A stretch of DNA of 64,000 nucleotides from Corallium rubrum (lineage: Eukaryota; Cnidaria; Anthozoa; Scleralcyonacea; Coralliidae), in the NCBI GenBank assembly GCA_964035015.1, contig OZ036003.1:4803754-4867753 (forward strand), given 5' to 3'. The notes under the pieces are model-generated. The model searched no databases and was not told where the DNA came from. It saw nothing but the letters and a program-made list of their open reading frames with translations. Positions 54,501 to 64,000 of the stretch are shown piece by piece; position 1 is the first letter of the stretch; each line of letters opens with the position of its first letter. The translations under genes and the position numbers were made by a program.

Positions 54501-55958
54501 GATATTTCAAGATGGCGTAATAATGGTGGATTTCGTCTGATTAAGATTTTATTTGTTTGATAACTTTGGTTACTGACGACCTTGAAGAGATGAATTGTCC
54601 TCAATGTACAGTCTTTGACATTGTGACTCCAGGGAAGTGAAGCTGTTATAAATATTATTTAGTATTGATACTTAATAAGGTTATGAGCGCGCTTAGGAGC
54701 GATTGTCTGAGGCAAACAAATGCGTTCTATAAAGTCTATTAAAACGACCGTGTGTCATATATTCAACATTTTAAACTATATACAGAATATATAGTAATAA
54801 CTAATTGAGATTGTTGAATGTATGCAATGAAACATGCTTTCATTTTGAGCCGCTATATGAGCTCTGTCAGGTGGACTGTTACCAGCATTGTTGTGTCAAT
54901 AATAAAACTAAATCTGTTGACTTGTGCTTGGCCGTGGTTTGGCTGAATCGGTGTTTACTCTATATGCGGTGTTTAGTTATGTATATGTAAAGTATAATGC
55001 GCGCGACGCTTACTAAATATATACTATATCATGCACTATTTTCTATTTCGGGTCGAAGGTTTAGTAAATTAATCTTCTTTGAGAACATTATGTTGAGCAC
55101 AGTTCATGATCAGCGCCAAGCAAAATATACTGTATGTATATTATCCTATATGCCATGCATAAGCGGTAGAAATTCGGATTATTAGTTAGGACGACGCATT
55201 CCGATGTTATTGGGAACTTTAATATGCATATATACGTGGAATCTTGCTAAACTTAATTCGGCGCAGAAATCTATTCAATGATTTTGTAGCATGCGGTAAT
55301 GTTACAAAAATCATTGAATATATTTCTGTGCCGAATTAAGTTATACAATCATGTACATCTGCTTGCCATATGTCACCTTTTACCGCGTTTATATAAAATA
55401 TTCGTGTAATAGTTTGCCTTGGTAGAGTGATATAAGCGGTGCTAACGTTCTAGTTATGAACGATAGTTTTTGGTGTGCGTTTCTGGCCTTATATATTGTA
55501 TAGCTAGCCTGATTGATATCCATGTTCTCTTATTTTGTCCTTTGAACACTTGACAGTTGGGTATTTTCTTGACGTGTTATAGAAAACGCAATTTCCGCTA
55601 AAAGATAATCTAATTTAGTGCATCAAACATCTGTTTATCATACCAGACCGTGCGTGCATGTGGAGGTGTCATATTTTCCTGTCGCAACCATAGCCAATCA
55701 TTTGATTTCTTATGTTGTATAAACCAATCAAAATGCATGCCAAGATCTGGCGCTTGATTCAGATTATGAGACGAAAAAGCGGTTGGTCTCCCATACAGTC
55801 AGTTATGGACTTCTGGTCTTCTGGAAGCCTACTAAAGCGTTGCTTTACATGTGGATATAGTATTAAATACTCGTTCATTAGAGTACATTTCTGAACGTAT
55901 GGAGAGCTAATACAAAGCCAAAGGTAAGCGAAAGTAATATTTTACTAGTACAGATGTC

Positions 55959-55960
<2 letters not shown>
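54501..55960. other. Interior sequence without genes
   Basis: Unique AT-rich sequence with one strong hairpin at 55249-55342 (AACTTAATTCGGC(G)CAGAAAT paired with its inverse). Nothing coding is recognised. Confidence 0.5.

Positions 55961-56004
<44 letters not shown>
55961..56004. repeat. (TA)n run
   Basis: A dinucleotide run immediately left of the hammerhead array. Confidence 0.9.
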
Positions 56005-56005
<1 letters not shown>

Positions 56006-56008
<3 letters not shown>

Positions 56009-56062
56009 CAATCTACAGACACGTGTTTCGCTGTACTACAGCTCATCAGTGTAGCTTGGAAC
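56006..56062 (-). ncRNA. Type I hammerhead ribozyme, unit 1
   Basis: On the minus strand: stem I (CTACA with TGTAG, extended by GTTC with GAAC across an internal loop), core CTGATGA, stem II GCTGT-AGT-ACAGC, core GAAA, a short stem III inside the self-complementary ACACGTGT, then C17. All core bases are canonical. Predicted cleavage follows GTC, between plus positions 56018 and 56017. A 2-bp stem III suggests that a dimeric fold is favoured. Confidence 0.9.
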
Positions 56063-56281
56063 AATCTGAATGAGTTTCATCAATTACTTATACACATGCG
56101 ATCGTTGGTGGCAACCGCATGTGGGACAGCATTGGTGAAGTACATTCAGATAGCGTGAAGTGCGCATGGGCCCAGAGTGCTCAAACTTCCACAAGGGTAG
56201 TGAGCGTTGCATTATCGCTAATAGGTACCCACGGCAACTTCACAGAGTGCTCAACAACACCGAAGTGAAGGAGCGTACATA

Positions 56282-56338
56282 GTTCAATCTACAGACACGT
56301 GTTTCGCTGTACTACAGCTCATCAGTGTAGCTTGGAAC
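56282..56338 (-). ncRNA. Type I hammerhead ribozyme, unit 2
   Basis: Same sequence as unit 1, 276 bp downstream. Confidence 0.9.
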
Positions 56339-56557
56339 AATCTGAATGAGTTTCATCAATTACTTATACACATGCGATCGTTGGTGGCAACCGCATGTGG
56401 GACAGCATTGGTGAAGTACATTCAGATAGCGTGAAGTGCGCATGGGCCCAGAGTGCTCAAACTTCCACAAGGGTAGTGAGCGTTGCATTATCGCTAATAG
56501 GTACCCACGGCAACTTCACAGAGTGCTCAACAACACCGAAGTGAAGGAGCGTACATA

Positions 56558-56614
56558 GTTCAATCTACAGACACGTGTTTCGCTGTACTACAGCTCATCA
56601 GTGTAGCTTGGAAC
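56558..56614 (-). ncRNA. Type I hammerhead ribozyme, unit 3
   Basis: Same sequence as unit 1. Confidence 0.9.
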
Positions 56615-56833
56615 AATCTGAATGAGTTTCATCAATTACTTATACACATGCGATCGTTGGTGGCAACCGCATGTGGGACAGCATTGGTGAAGTACATTCA
56701 GATAGCGTGAAGTGCGCATGGGCCCAGAGTGCTCAAACTTCCACAAGGGTAGTGAGCGTTGCATTATCGCTAATAGGTACCCACGGCAACTTCACAGAGT
56801 GCTCAACAACACCGAAGTGAAGGAGCGTACATA

Positions 56834-56890
56834 GTTCAATCTACAGACACGTGTTTCGCTGTACTACAGCTCATCAGTGTAGCTTGGAAC
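56834..56890 (-). ncRNA. Type I hammerhead ribozyme, unit 4
   Basis: Same sequence as unit 1; the 2-bp insertion of this unit lies outside the ribozyme. Confidence 0.9.
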
Positions 56891-57111
56891 AATCTGAATG
56901 AGTTTCATCAATTACTTATACACATGCGATCGTTGGTGGCAACCGCATGTGGGACAGCATTGGTGAAGTACATTCAGATAGCGTGAAGTGCGCATGGGCC
57001 CAGAGTGCTCAAACTTCCACAAGGGTAGTGAGCGTTGCATTATCGCTAATAGGTACCCACGGCAACTTCACAGAGAGTGCTCAACAACACCGAAGTGAAG
57101 GAGCGTACATA

Positions 57112-57168
57112 GTTCAATCTACAGACACGTGTTTCGCTGTACTACAGCTCATCAGTGTAGCTTGGAAC
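57112..57168 (-). ncRNA. Type I hammerhead ribozyme, unit 5
   Basis: Same sequence as unit 1. Confidence 0.9.
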
Positions 57169-57387
57169 AATCTGAATGAGTTTCATCAATTACTTATACA
57201 CATGCGATCGTTGGTGGCAACCGCATGTGGGACAGCATTGGTGAAGTACATTCAGATAGCGTGAAGTGCGCATGGGCCCAGAGTGCTCAAACTTCCACAA
57301 GGGTAGTGAGCGTTGCATTATCGCTAATAGGTACCCACGGCAACTTCACAGAGTGCTCAACAACACCGAAGTGAAGGAGCGTACATA

Positions 57388-57444
57388 GTTCAATCTACAG
57401 ACACGTGTTTCGCTGTACTACAGCTCATCAGTGTAGCTTGGAAC
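57388..57444 (-). ncRNA. Type I hammerhead ribozyme, unit 6
   Basis: Same sequence as unit 1. Confidence 0.9.
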
Positions 57445-57663
57445 AATCTGAATGAGTTTCATCAATTACTTATACACATGCGATCGTTGGTGGCAACCGC
57501 ATGTGGGACAGCATTGGTGAAGTACATTCAGATAGCGTGAAGTGCGCATGGGCCCAGAGTGCTCAAACTTCCACAAGGGTAGTGAGCGTTGCATTATCGC
57601 TAATAGGTACCCACGGCAACTTCACAGAGTGCTCAACAACACCGAAGTGAAGGAGCGTACATA

Positions 57664-57720
57664 GTTCAATCTACAGACACGTGTTTCGCTGTACTACAGC
57701 TCATCAGTGTAGCTTGGAAC
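57664..57720 (-). ncRNA. Type I hammerhead ribozyme, unit 7
   Basis: Same sequence as unit 1; on minus-strand transcripts this is the first unit reached. Confidence 0.9.
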
Positions 57721-57950
57721 AATCTGAATGAGTTTCATCAATTACTTATACACATGCGATCGTTGGTGGCAACCGCATGTGGGACAGCATTGGTGAAGTA
57801 CATTCAGATAGCGTGAAGTGCGCATGGGCCCAGAGTGCTCAAACTTCCACAAGGGTAGTGAGCGTTGCATTATCGCTAATAGGTACCCACGGCAACTTCA
57901 CAGAGTGCTCAACAACACCGAAGTGAAGGAGCGTACATGAGTGGCCGTGT

Positions 57951-59719
57951 CAGGGGCGGATCTAGAGGGGTGCAATAGGTGCTATAGCACCAGTCAGATT
58001 TTTGCAAAAAAATGATGCGAATTATTATCAGTCATTCGCCACAGAATTTGTATTCAATGCGCCCGCGATCTTATCTAGTCAGCTCTCACCCTTTGAAATT
58101 GTAAAACATAATATTTCTGTTTACATGAAGTATCGTTTGACCTGCCAAGCATCTCTCGCTGCATCCTACGGGTTAGCCACAGAGCGGTGCTGCAAGGGGG
58201 GAACTGCCGCTTGCACCCCTGGATCTATTTATAACAACAGTCTGTGCTATTTTTAGAAACAGAGCACCCATGAACGTAGGTGCCAGCCAATCAGAAGGGC
58301 GGAATCAGATGCAGTTTAAGGGGGGAGCCGCGATTTGCTACCCTCAGCGCTGTCATAATTTATATTTATTACATAATAATTTTTGTTTCGGACTACGGTT
58401 AATCTTATGTAAGACCATTGCACGCTGTGTCTACTCGAGATTTCTTTCAATTTCACTGTGAGTTTTGATCGTTTTACGATCGGATGGCTTCCAAAAACGT
58501 ATTGCAGTAATTGCGGAATATACTCAATGGGAGCTTTTCTTCTGTGGAAGGAGAGGAAAAATTATCTTTGCTTCGAGATGAATGTGCGCGGATTGTCGAT
58601 ATGGAGAGGAAGAAGGCTGTTGATGGTCGTGTTCGTTCCTTGAGCGTATGCCAGTTTGCGAGATCCCAATTTCCAAATAGCGAAGAATCACGCTGTTTTA
58701 ACTATTACCCAGTAAGGTAAGCATATATTTGTATTCATTTCGATAAAATATCTTATGAATAATAGATAGTTATGTAAAGTAAGTAGCGTCATCATGTCAT
58801 GAATAACTTAAGAATATCGCTGTCCAGTCGCCATGTTTTGAAATGCAACTGTCGAGTGTTAATAGATACTATAAGATGTAGTGCTTTTTCAGTCTTGCTT
58901 TGTATCATTTTTTTATTGTATAGGTTAAATCTAAAAGATTAAAGAATCTACCTATAATTATATTATCTAATGCCTTTAATTATGTTAAGATAATATTATA
59001 GGTAGATTCTTTAAAGTTATAATGATTAATCTTTATTTTTAGTTTATAATATTTTGTTTGAAGCTTTGAATTTGATGATCATGTCGATGATGTTCATGAA
59101 TATTTGTGTGTTAATATCTGTGATCATGCCATTGATGATTATTTACAAAATTACAATGTACTTCAATAACTTATTCTGAATTTAAACTTTAGAGAAATTC
59201 ATTTAAATTGAAAAATCCTTTAATTATTATTTTTTGATCCTATAATACTTGTTCTAGAACTTCGGGTGATGGTAACTGCCTGTACAAGTACTGTGCTGCT
59301 GCTTATTTTACTTGTTTATTAACTGGTGGAACTGTCTCAAGTACTGTTCTGCTGTTTACCCTACTTGTTTATTATCTGATGGAACTTCGTGCCCACGGCT
59401 AGTAAATCCCTTACCTCTTGCAAACATGGAAAAATGCTAGTATAAATTTATTTTGATATATTACAGTAATAAGTATAGATAAAATTCTAATTGATCAATA
59501 GAAAATTGCAAATTCTAGATTTTTAAGTCCTATGTACTGGTTAAAATTTGTAAAAAAAGTAAAGGAATAACTCGGGTAAAGTCACTCTCAGAATGCAGGA
59601 AATGCTGTTTCTGGGGTTTGAAATTTCAAAATTTTCCGGGGGGGCATGCCCCCGGACCCCCCTAGAATGGTGTCATCACTAATTTGCTACAGTCAGATTT
59701 TGGTCTAGATCCGCCCCTG
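57951..59719. mobile_element. TIR element with CAGGGGCGGATCTAGA ends
   Basis: The 16-bp termini are perfectly inverted, and the insertion is flanked by CGTGT on both sides (57946-57950, 59720-59724). Termini of this kind are frequent in hAT-related MITEs, but a 5-bp duplication is not the hAT length, so the superfamily stays open. An open stretch at 58540-58716 (LLRDECARIVDMERKKAVDG) followed by GTAAGC looks exon-like but matches nothing I know. A hairpin lies at 58938-59015. Confidence 0.65.
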
Positions 59720-59724
59720 CGTGT

Positions 59725-61985
59725 TGTATTGGATATATAAGCTCGAGCCGAAGGCAAGAGCTTGTCATATCCAATATAACCCGGACACGAATATTGTAAA
59801 ATATATTTGTTCAGATTAATTCAGAAAAAGCTCATTTTCAATGTTTTAGTGCGGAGATGAAGTGAGTTTTGGTTCACGAAATGTTAGAGAGTGCTCAATA
59901 CCATATAGATAGAGCAAAATATAAAGCTTTAAGGTAACTATACTTCATGCTTTATATATATATATATATTCCAGACAGTTTGCCTTTGTATTTAATGCCA
60001 GACAGTTTCAGTTTGCCTTGAGTGAGTTAATTTCCAAACTTGGCGCGTACTCACTTCTTGATTTGCGATGGCCAATAATGGCATTGGCGCTTACAAATAG
60101 ATATAAAGGAATGATATAGAGGAGCTATATATTATATCTTTTGATAGCAATGGGAGTAATTACCAGTGTAAGAAATGTTGTGATTGTTATTGTGAGCGAG
60201 TACTGTGCAAATAATATGTCAGTATAACTTCTGCTGTTTGGTCTTCAGTATATCTTTTCCAACTTTTCTGTACTAGTCTGCATACTATTTACATATACAT
60301 ATTTTTATATGCACGCACGTACTGAAAGAATATTGAAAGACTGACATGAATTCATTTTCGAAAGCACACGGGTACGCACGTCCTTTCACGACTTGATGAT
60401 TAATGTTTGTTTTATCTCACATTACAGATGCCTTTACAATACAGAACTTGAAGATTAAGTCTCATCAAGATGACGGTCTTGTAAGCAGGTTTTGGTAACT
60501 ATATGCATACTAAGATGGTTTACAAATATTATATCGTTAATCGGATATAGAAAATAACATAATTGAACTAGACTGACGTAAATAGCGTGCACTGCAAGGA
60601 AGACCCTGCAGGCATTTTTAAAGCTAAGGTATGCCAGCTTTTAAAAGCTAAATTATCGGTGAAAATATGCAATAATATCTGCATGTCCACACAATAAGAA
60701 ACTATCAATATATATTATATTATATTTGTACGTTATGTTGCCAGGTTTATTTTACACAGACTAGGATAATTCGTGTTTTACTGTGCTTTAAGACTTATTC
60801 CATCTGGGATGTGTGAAAAGTAAATATGAGATTATATAAAACCTGATACACTCAAATGTACTGTTGTATGCTGGATTTAAAATAAAGAAATGGAATTGAG
60901 ATATTGAACTCTCTACGTGCTGGAGTTTTGAGTTGACGCGACTTGAAACAGAACGTTGAGGCGGCACGCCTTGCGAGTAGAGAAATATTTCAATTCCCCA
61001 TGTTACTATGCTGGAGTTTTGAGTTGGCACGACTTGAAACAGAACGTTGAGGCGGCACGCCTTGCGAAAGTAACTATCTTTATTATTTTTCTTTATGCTT
61101 CCTTAAACAATATATTGATATAATTTTTATGAATATTTATCCAGATGGAACATGTCTCAAAGTGCGCCATAACGCAAAATATATTTTAAATGGAAAAATA
61201 GAATGTTGCCAAGCTGGCAAACTTTTTATTACATGCATTTTTCATAATACACATACCACAATTTAAAATAGAGGATGTATAACGTGTGATATGCTGGGAC
61301 AATATGTTGCTCTCCCTTCTCCTACTGCATCGCATTTAACTTGTATTCTTCTAATTGTTTAAAGGTGACAGCGATTCAGAACTGCTGTGGGAGAAATTAT
61401 CAATCGATAGATCTTTCAAAGACGGCGGCTAACTCTATTTCTGCTGTGTCTATATAATTAGCGTAGGAAAGTCATGCAATGTATAGCAACATTTGCGTTC
61501 AACGCAACGCAGCGGCTTTATTTGCGTTAACGTTTTGACCTTAGCACTATTAATGCTGTTATACCTGAACATTACTTATCTAACAGAATGAAAGGATAAG
61601 ACACGTTTAGTTTGAAAGATGGCATTCGACAGGCCGCTATTGTAAGAATAATGAATACATGGTTTTGTAAAGTTATATAATTGTTAAATGTATAATTTCC
61701 TTTACCTAAAAGTAAAAGTAAAAGGCTAAATATTTGAATGTGACGAAGGAGAGACGTTGCATGCGCTATTGCATCCCAGCGTATTAGTTATTTTCGATTT
61801 ATGTAGAACTTATTATTTCAAGGTATAGTAACACGTACTGAATAAAGTCACTGAAATATTTCCGAATCTTTCATGTTGCATATTTTACGTTATATGTTTT
61901 ATATTTTCGCTTTGTGAACGCTTTAACTAGAGCGCGCTAACAAAAACATTCACCACAAAAATGTTTGGCGTAATATATATTTCTC
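59725..61985. other. Interior sequence of the CACTA-like element
   Basis: Features seen: an inverted repeat TATTGGATAT/ATATCCAATA around 59728-59782; a diverged copy of the 17000-17130 region at about 59860-59960, in part inverted; and two copies of a 59-bp unit, TGCTGGAGTTTTGAGTTG to CACGCCTTGCGA, at 60918 and 61009. No gene is supported. Confidence 0.55.
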
Positions 61986-62372
61986 GTTTTGAAAGGTAGA
62001 TTTTACTCCTCAAAGCTTTACCTTTTAGGGTAAAACTTACTCTCCGTGCGTAGGAGTAATTTTTACTCCCCCAGAAATTTTACCCCTCAAAACTGGGGCA
62101 TTTCTACGACAAACCTTTTACCCACAATTTGAGGGTAAAAATTACCCTCTTTGGTTAGGAGTAATTTTTACTCCCCCAAAAATTTTACCCCTCAAAACTG
62201 GGGCATTTCTACGACAAACCTTTTACCCACAATTTGAGGGTAAAAATTACCCTCTTTGGTTAGGAGTAATTTTTACTCCCCCAAAAATTTTACCCCTCAA
62301 CACTGGGGCATTTCTACGACAAATATTAAGCCGTGTTTTGAGAGTAATTTTTACTCCCTAAAAATTACTGTG
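61986..62372. repeat. Right subterminal repeats: 105-bp tandem unit
   Basis: Units start at 62051, 62156 and 62261 (TAGGAGTAATTTTTACTCCC, then CCTCAAAACTGGGGCATTTC and CCCACAATTTGAGGGTAAAA). They contain the GAGTAA and GGGTAA motifs of the left end. Confidence 0.85.
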
Positions 62373-62374
62373 TG

Positions 62375-63686
62375 TGGTGTAAAGCATTCCCGCACAACAC
62401 CGTACCACCCACAAGGAAACGGACAGGTGGAACGATTTAATAGAACGCTGCTGGATATGCTTCGAACACTCCCTGACAACGAGAAGTCGCACTGGAAAGA
62501 TCACGTAAACAAGGTGGTGCATGCGTATAACTGCACGCGAAACGATTCGACCGGGTATTCACCATTCTTCCTCCTGTTCGGGCGACACCCCCGGCTACCA
62601 ATCGACCTTCTTTTTAACTCCAGCACATCAACACCTAATAAGAACTATCCACAGTACGTTTCACAATGGAGAAATGCAATGCAAGAAGCATACCAACTAG
62701 CAGGACAGAAGATGAATCAGAGAGGTGCTACAGCCAAGAAGTACTACGATCGTTGGGTACGGAGTTCAGTTCTACAGCCTGGTGATCGAGTTCTGGTGCG
62801 AAACCTGAGTGAACGTGGTGGCCCTGGAAAGCTTAGATCATACTGGGAAAATGACGTTCACGTCGTGGTTCAACGGAAAGGTCCGCAAAGTCCAGTTTAT
62901 GAGGTTAAGTCTGAAACTACAAGAACGAAAAGCCGAATTTTGCACAGAAATTTACTGCTTCCGTGTGACTTCTTGCCAGTGGAACGTCAACAGACTAATG
63001 CTACCTCAACAATTCCACCACAACGACCACGTAACAAATGGAAACCAAGGCTCGTTGTCCCAGTAACGAACAATAACGAAACTTCCACTGACGACGAAGA
63101 GATGCCTGATGTTGTCACGATCTTCAACCCCAGAGACGCAGTTCAAAATCCCCACCACGAGAGTGTTCCAGAGACCGAAATTGTTCCAGAGATCGAAATT
63201 GTTCCAGAGACTGAGATTGTTCCAGAGAACGTTGGGCATAACGATCAGCTGCAAGACGTATTACCTGTAGCACCTGAAGACAATAACGACCATGGTGAGA
63301 AAGATGGTGCAAATCAAATTGGTGAAATGGAAGCGCCTCCATTGGTGGAATCAAGAACAAGAAGAGTGAGACAACCACCTGACCGCCTAACGTACTACGG
63401 ACGTGGCCAAGTAGGACCAGCAAACCTGTTTCACACGTCGGCAACATCTCCACCAATTCGTTGGTGTCCACCTCACCTGTTTGCGACCAATACACCTTTT
63501 CCATTTGTCTACCCACCAACCATGTATGGATCGCCCGTCGTTAACATACCTTACCTATTTCCCAACCACAACACCTCGTACCCTACCCACAACTTACCTT
63601 ATCCACTCACCAACTTCCAGCAACCTGTATGTGGACAGACAACGATGCCTTATCAAGCCAACTGGAACTTTAATCCATATTATTAA
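62375..63686 (+). pseudogene. pol: Gypsy pol: integrase core, second part, and C-terminal tail
   Basis: After the CACTA-like element the frame resumes with TTPYHPQGNGQVERFNRTLL, which holds the third catalytic residue (Glu of QVERFNR), then YNCTRNDSTGYSPFFLLFGR and LQPGDRVLVRN of the C-terminal DNA-binding region. A polar linker has three to four VPE(T/I)EI repeats. The tail is rich in Pro, Tyr and Asn (FVYPPTMYGSPVVNIPYLF) and ends at TAA 63684. No envelope-like ORF follows within the window. Confidence 0.85.
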
Positions 63687-64000
63687 ATTAACTCTTACTA
63701 GTACAATTATTATAAACAACGAAAAAAAAAAGCTCCAGCTATACTGTTTAAGATACATGAGTATCTAGAAGCTATCATGCGAGACGAATAGATTTGATAC
63801 CAATTGGTGATACAAGCTGCAGCGTATTATTCTGGTATTTGATAGAAGAGAAGAGAGGATTATAAATTTGATAAGTAGGATCCTGTCAAAGTTTTTCAAG
63901 TATGATGATAGCGTTCATGAAGAGAATACCTCTAGAATAACTGGATACCACATGGTACCTCCAAATTTTTTGAAGATCAGTATGTTGAGAAGCCCCAGTT
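63687..64000. other. Downstream of pol, no LTR found
   Basis: About 310 bp of AT-rich sequence starting with an A-run at 63721. No stretch matches the candidate 5' LTR, so the 3' LTR is further right or the tail is longer than usual. Confidence 0.5.

Larger units (their letters stand above)
56005..57938 (-). repeat. Retrozyme-like array: seven 276-bp units
   Basis: Units start at 56005, 56281, 56557, 56833, 57111, 57387 and 57663. All are 276 bp and appear identical by eye, except the fourth (278 bp, one GA insertion). Each contains one full hammerhead motif on the minus strand, so minus transcripts would cut themselves into unit-length RNAs. This is the arrangement of animal retrozymes and hammerhead satellites. 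No unit encodes a protein that I can support. Confidence 0.88.
54222..62372. mobile_element. CACTA-like non-autonomous element carrying a hammerhead satellite
   Basis: Its termini CAC(T/A)GTAATTTTTAGGG are inverted and continue GAGTAAAAA. It is flanked by TG (54220-54221 and 62373-62374). Removal of the element and one TG would leave the integrase frame uninterrupted at this point, which supports the boundaries. Subterminal zones are dense in GGAGTAA/GGGGTAA. I find no transposase. The termini differ from those of the 34902-48284 element, so it is a different family. Confidence 0.8.
48591..64000 (+). mobile_element. Decayed Ty3/Gypsy LTR retrotransposon (right part off window)
   Basis: The order LTR, primer-binding site, gag, MYND finger, protease, RT, RNase H, integrase is that of Metaviridae. 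The coding region is broken by at least four frameshifts, a LINE tail insertion and an 8.15-kb DNA transposon in the integrase core. It lies directly after the 33-bp satellite. The 3' LTR is not in the window. Confidence 0.88.

Noticed and set aside
56947-57264. 105-codon open frame in the 276-bp array
   Set aside because: It depends on the 2-bp insertion in unit 4, crosses unit borders and has no homolog I recognise.
58458-58720. Small open frames in the TIR element at 57951-59719
   Set aside because: One has an exon-like end (GTAAGC), but there is no family signature; kept only as a remark.

Overview
The window is animal nuclear DNA: AT-rich, intron-bearing and packed with nested transposable elements and satellites. 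Canonical GT-AG introns, tRNA-derived SINEs, Ty3/Gypsy, Penelope-like and EnSpm/CACTA elements, and a clear MGAT5-type glycosyltransferase gene point to a non-vertebrate metazoan. A cnidarian or sponge is my best guess, but the sequence alone does not fix the phylum.

Region 1 (1-29562, minus strand) is the 5' part of one large gene for an alpha-1,6-mannosylglycoprotein 6-beta-N-acetylglucosaminyltransferase (MGAT5-like, CAZy family GT18). Twelve exons can be read by homology, with consistent splice phases; a thirteenth small exon is possible. Exon 1 encodes a type II Golgi membrane anchor. Exons 3-9 encode an N-terminal cysteine-rich module that is present three times in tandem, where the vertebrate proteins as I know them have one. 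Exons 10-12 enter the catalytic domain, and the rest lies off the left edge. The introns are filled with a CAA-type trinucleotide block, a 25-bp satellite, an AAAT/GATA-type block, a TA-flanked element whose terminal repeat has become a 17-bp satellite, a LINE 3' fragment, a hAT-like element, GAT arrays, SINEs, a Penelope-like fragment, piggyBac-like and Harbinger-like non-autonomous elements, and a 3.5-kb element rich in TTCATGAAC.

Region 2 (29563-48590) starts with the gene's upstream flank and a 1.15-kb retro-inserted ORF bounded by a perfect 18-bp target duplication. Next comes a satellite of 33-bp units (66-bp dimers) broken by a SINE cluster and then by a 13.4-kb EnSpm/CACTA-type DNA transposon (34902-48284). 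That transposon carries an intact 831-codon transposase lying inside an intron of a second, multi-exon, SAM-domain-like gene of the element.

Region 3 (48590-64000) is a decayed Ty3/Gypsy LTR retrotransposon with gag (CCHC knuckle), a MYND zinc finger before the protease, RT, RNase H and integrase. It is broken by frameshifts, by a LINE 3' tail at 53683-53841, and by a second CACTA-like element (54222-62372) that sits in the integrase core and is flanked by a TG duplication.

Inside that second CACTA-like element are seven near-identical 276-bp tandem units (56005-57938). Each carries, on the minus strand, a complete type I hammerhead ribozyme motif. This is the architecture of an animal retrozyme, and I consider it the most interesting system in the window. 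The triplicated MGAT5 module is the second.
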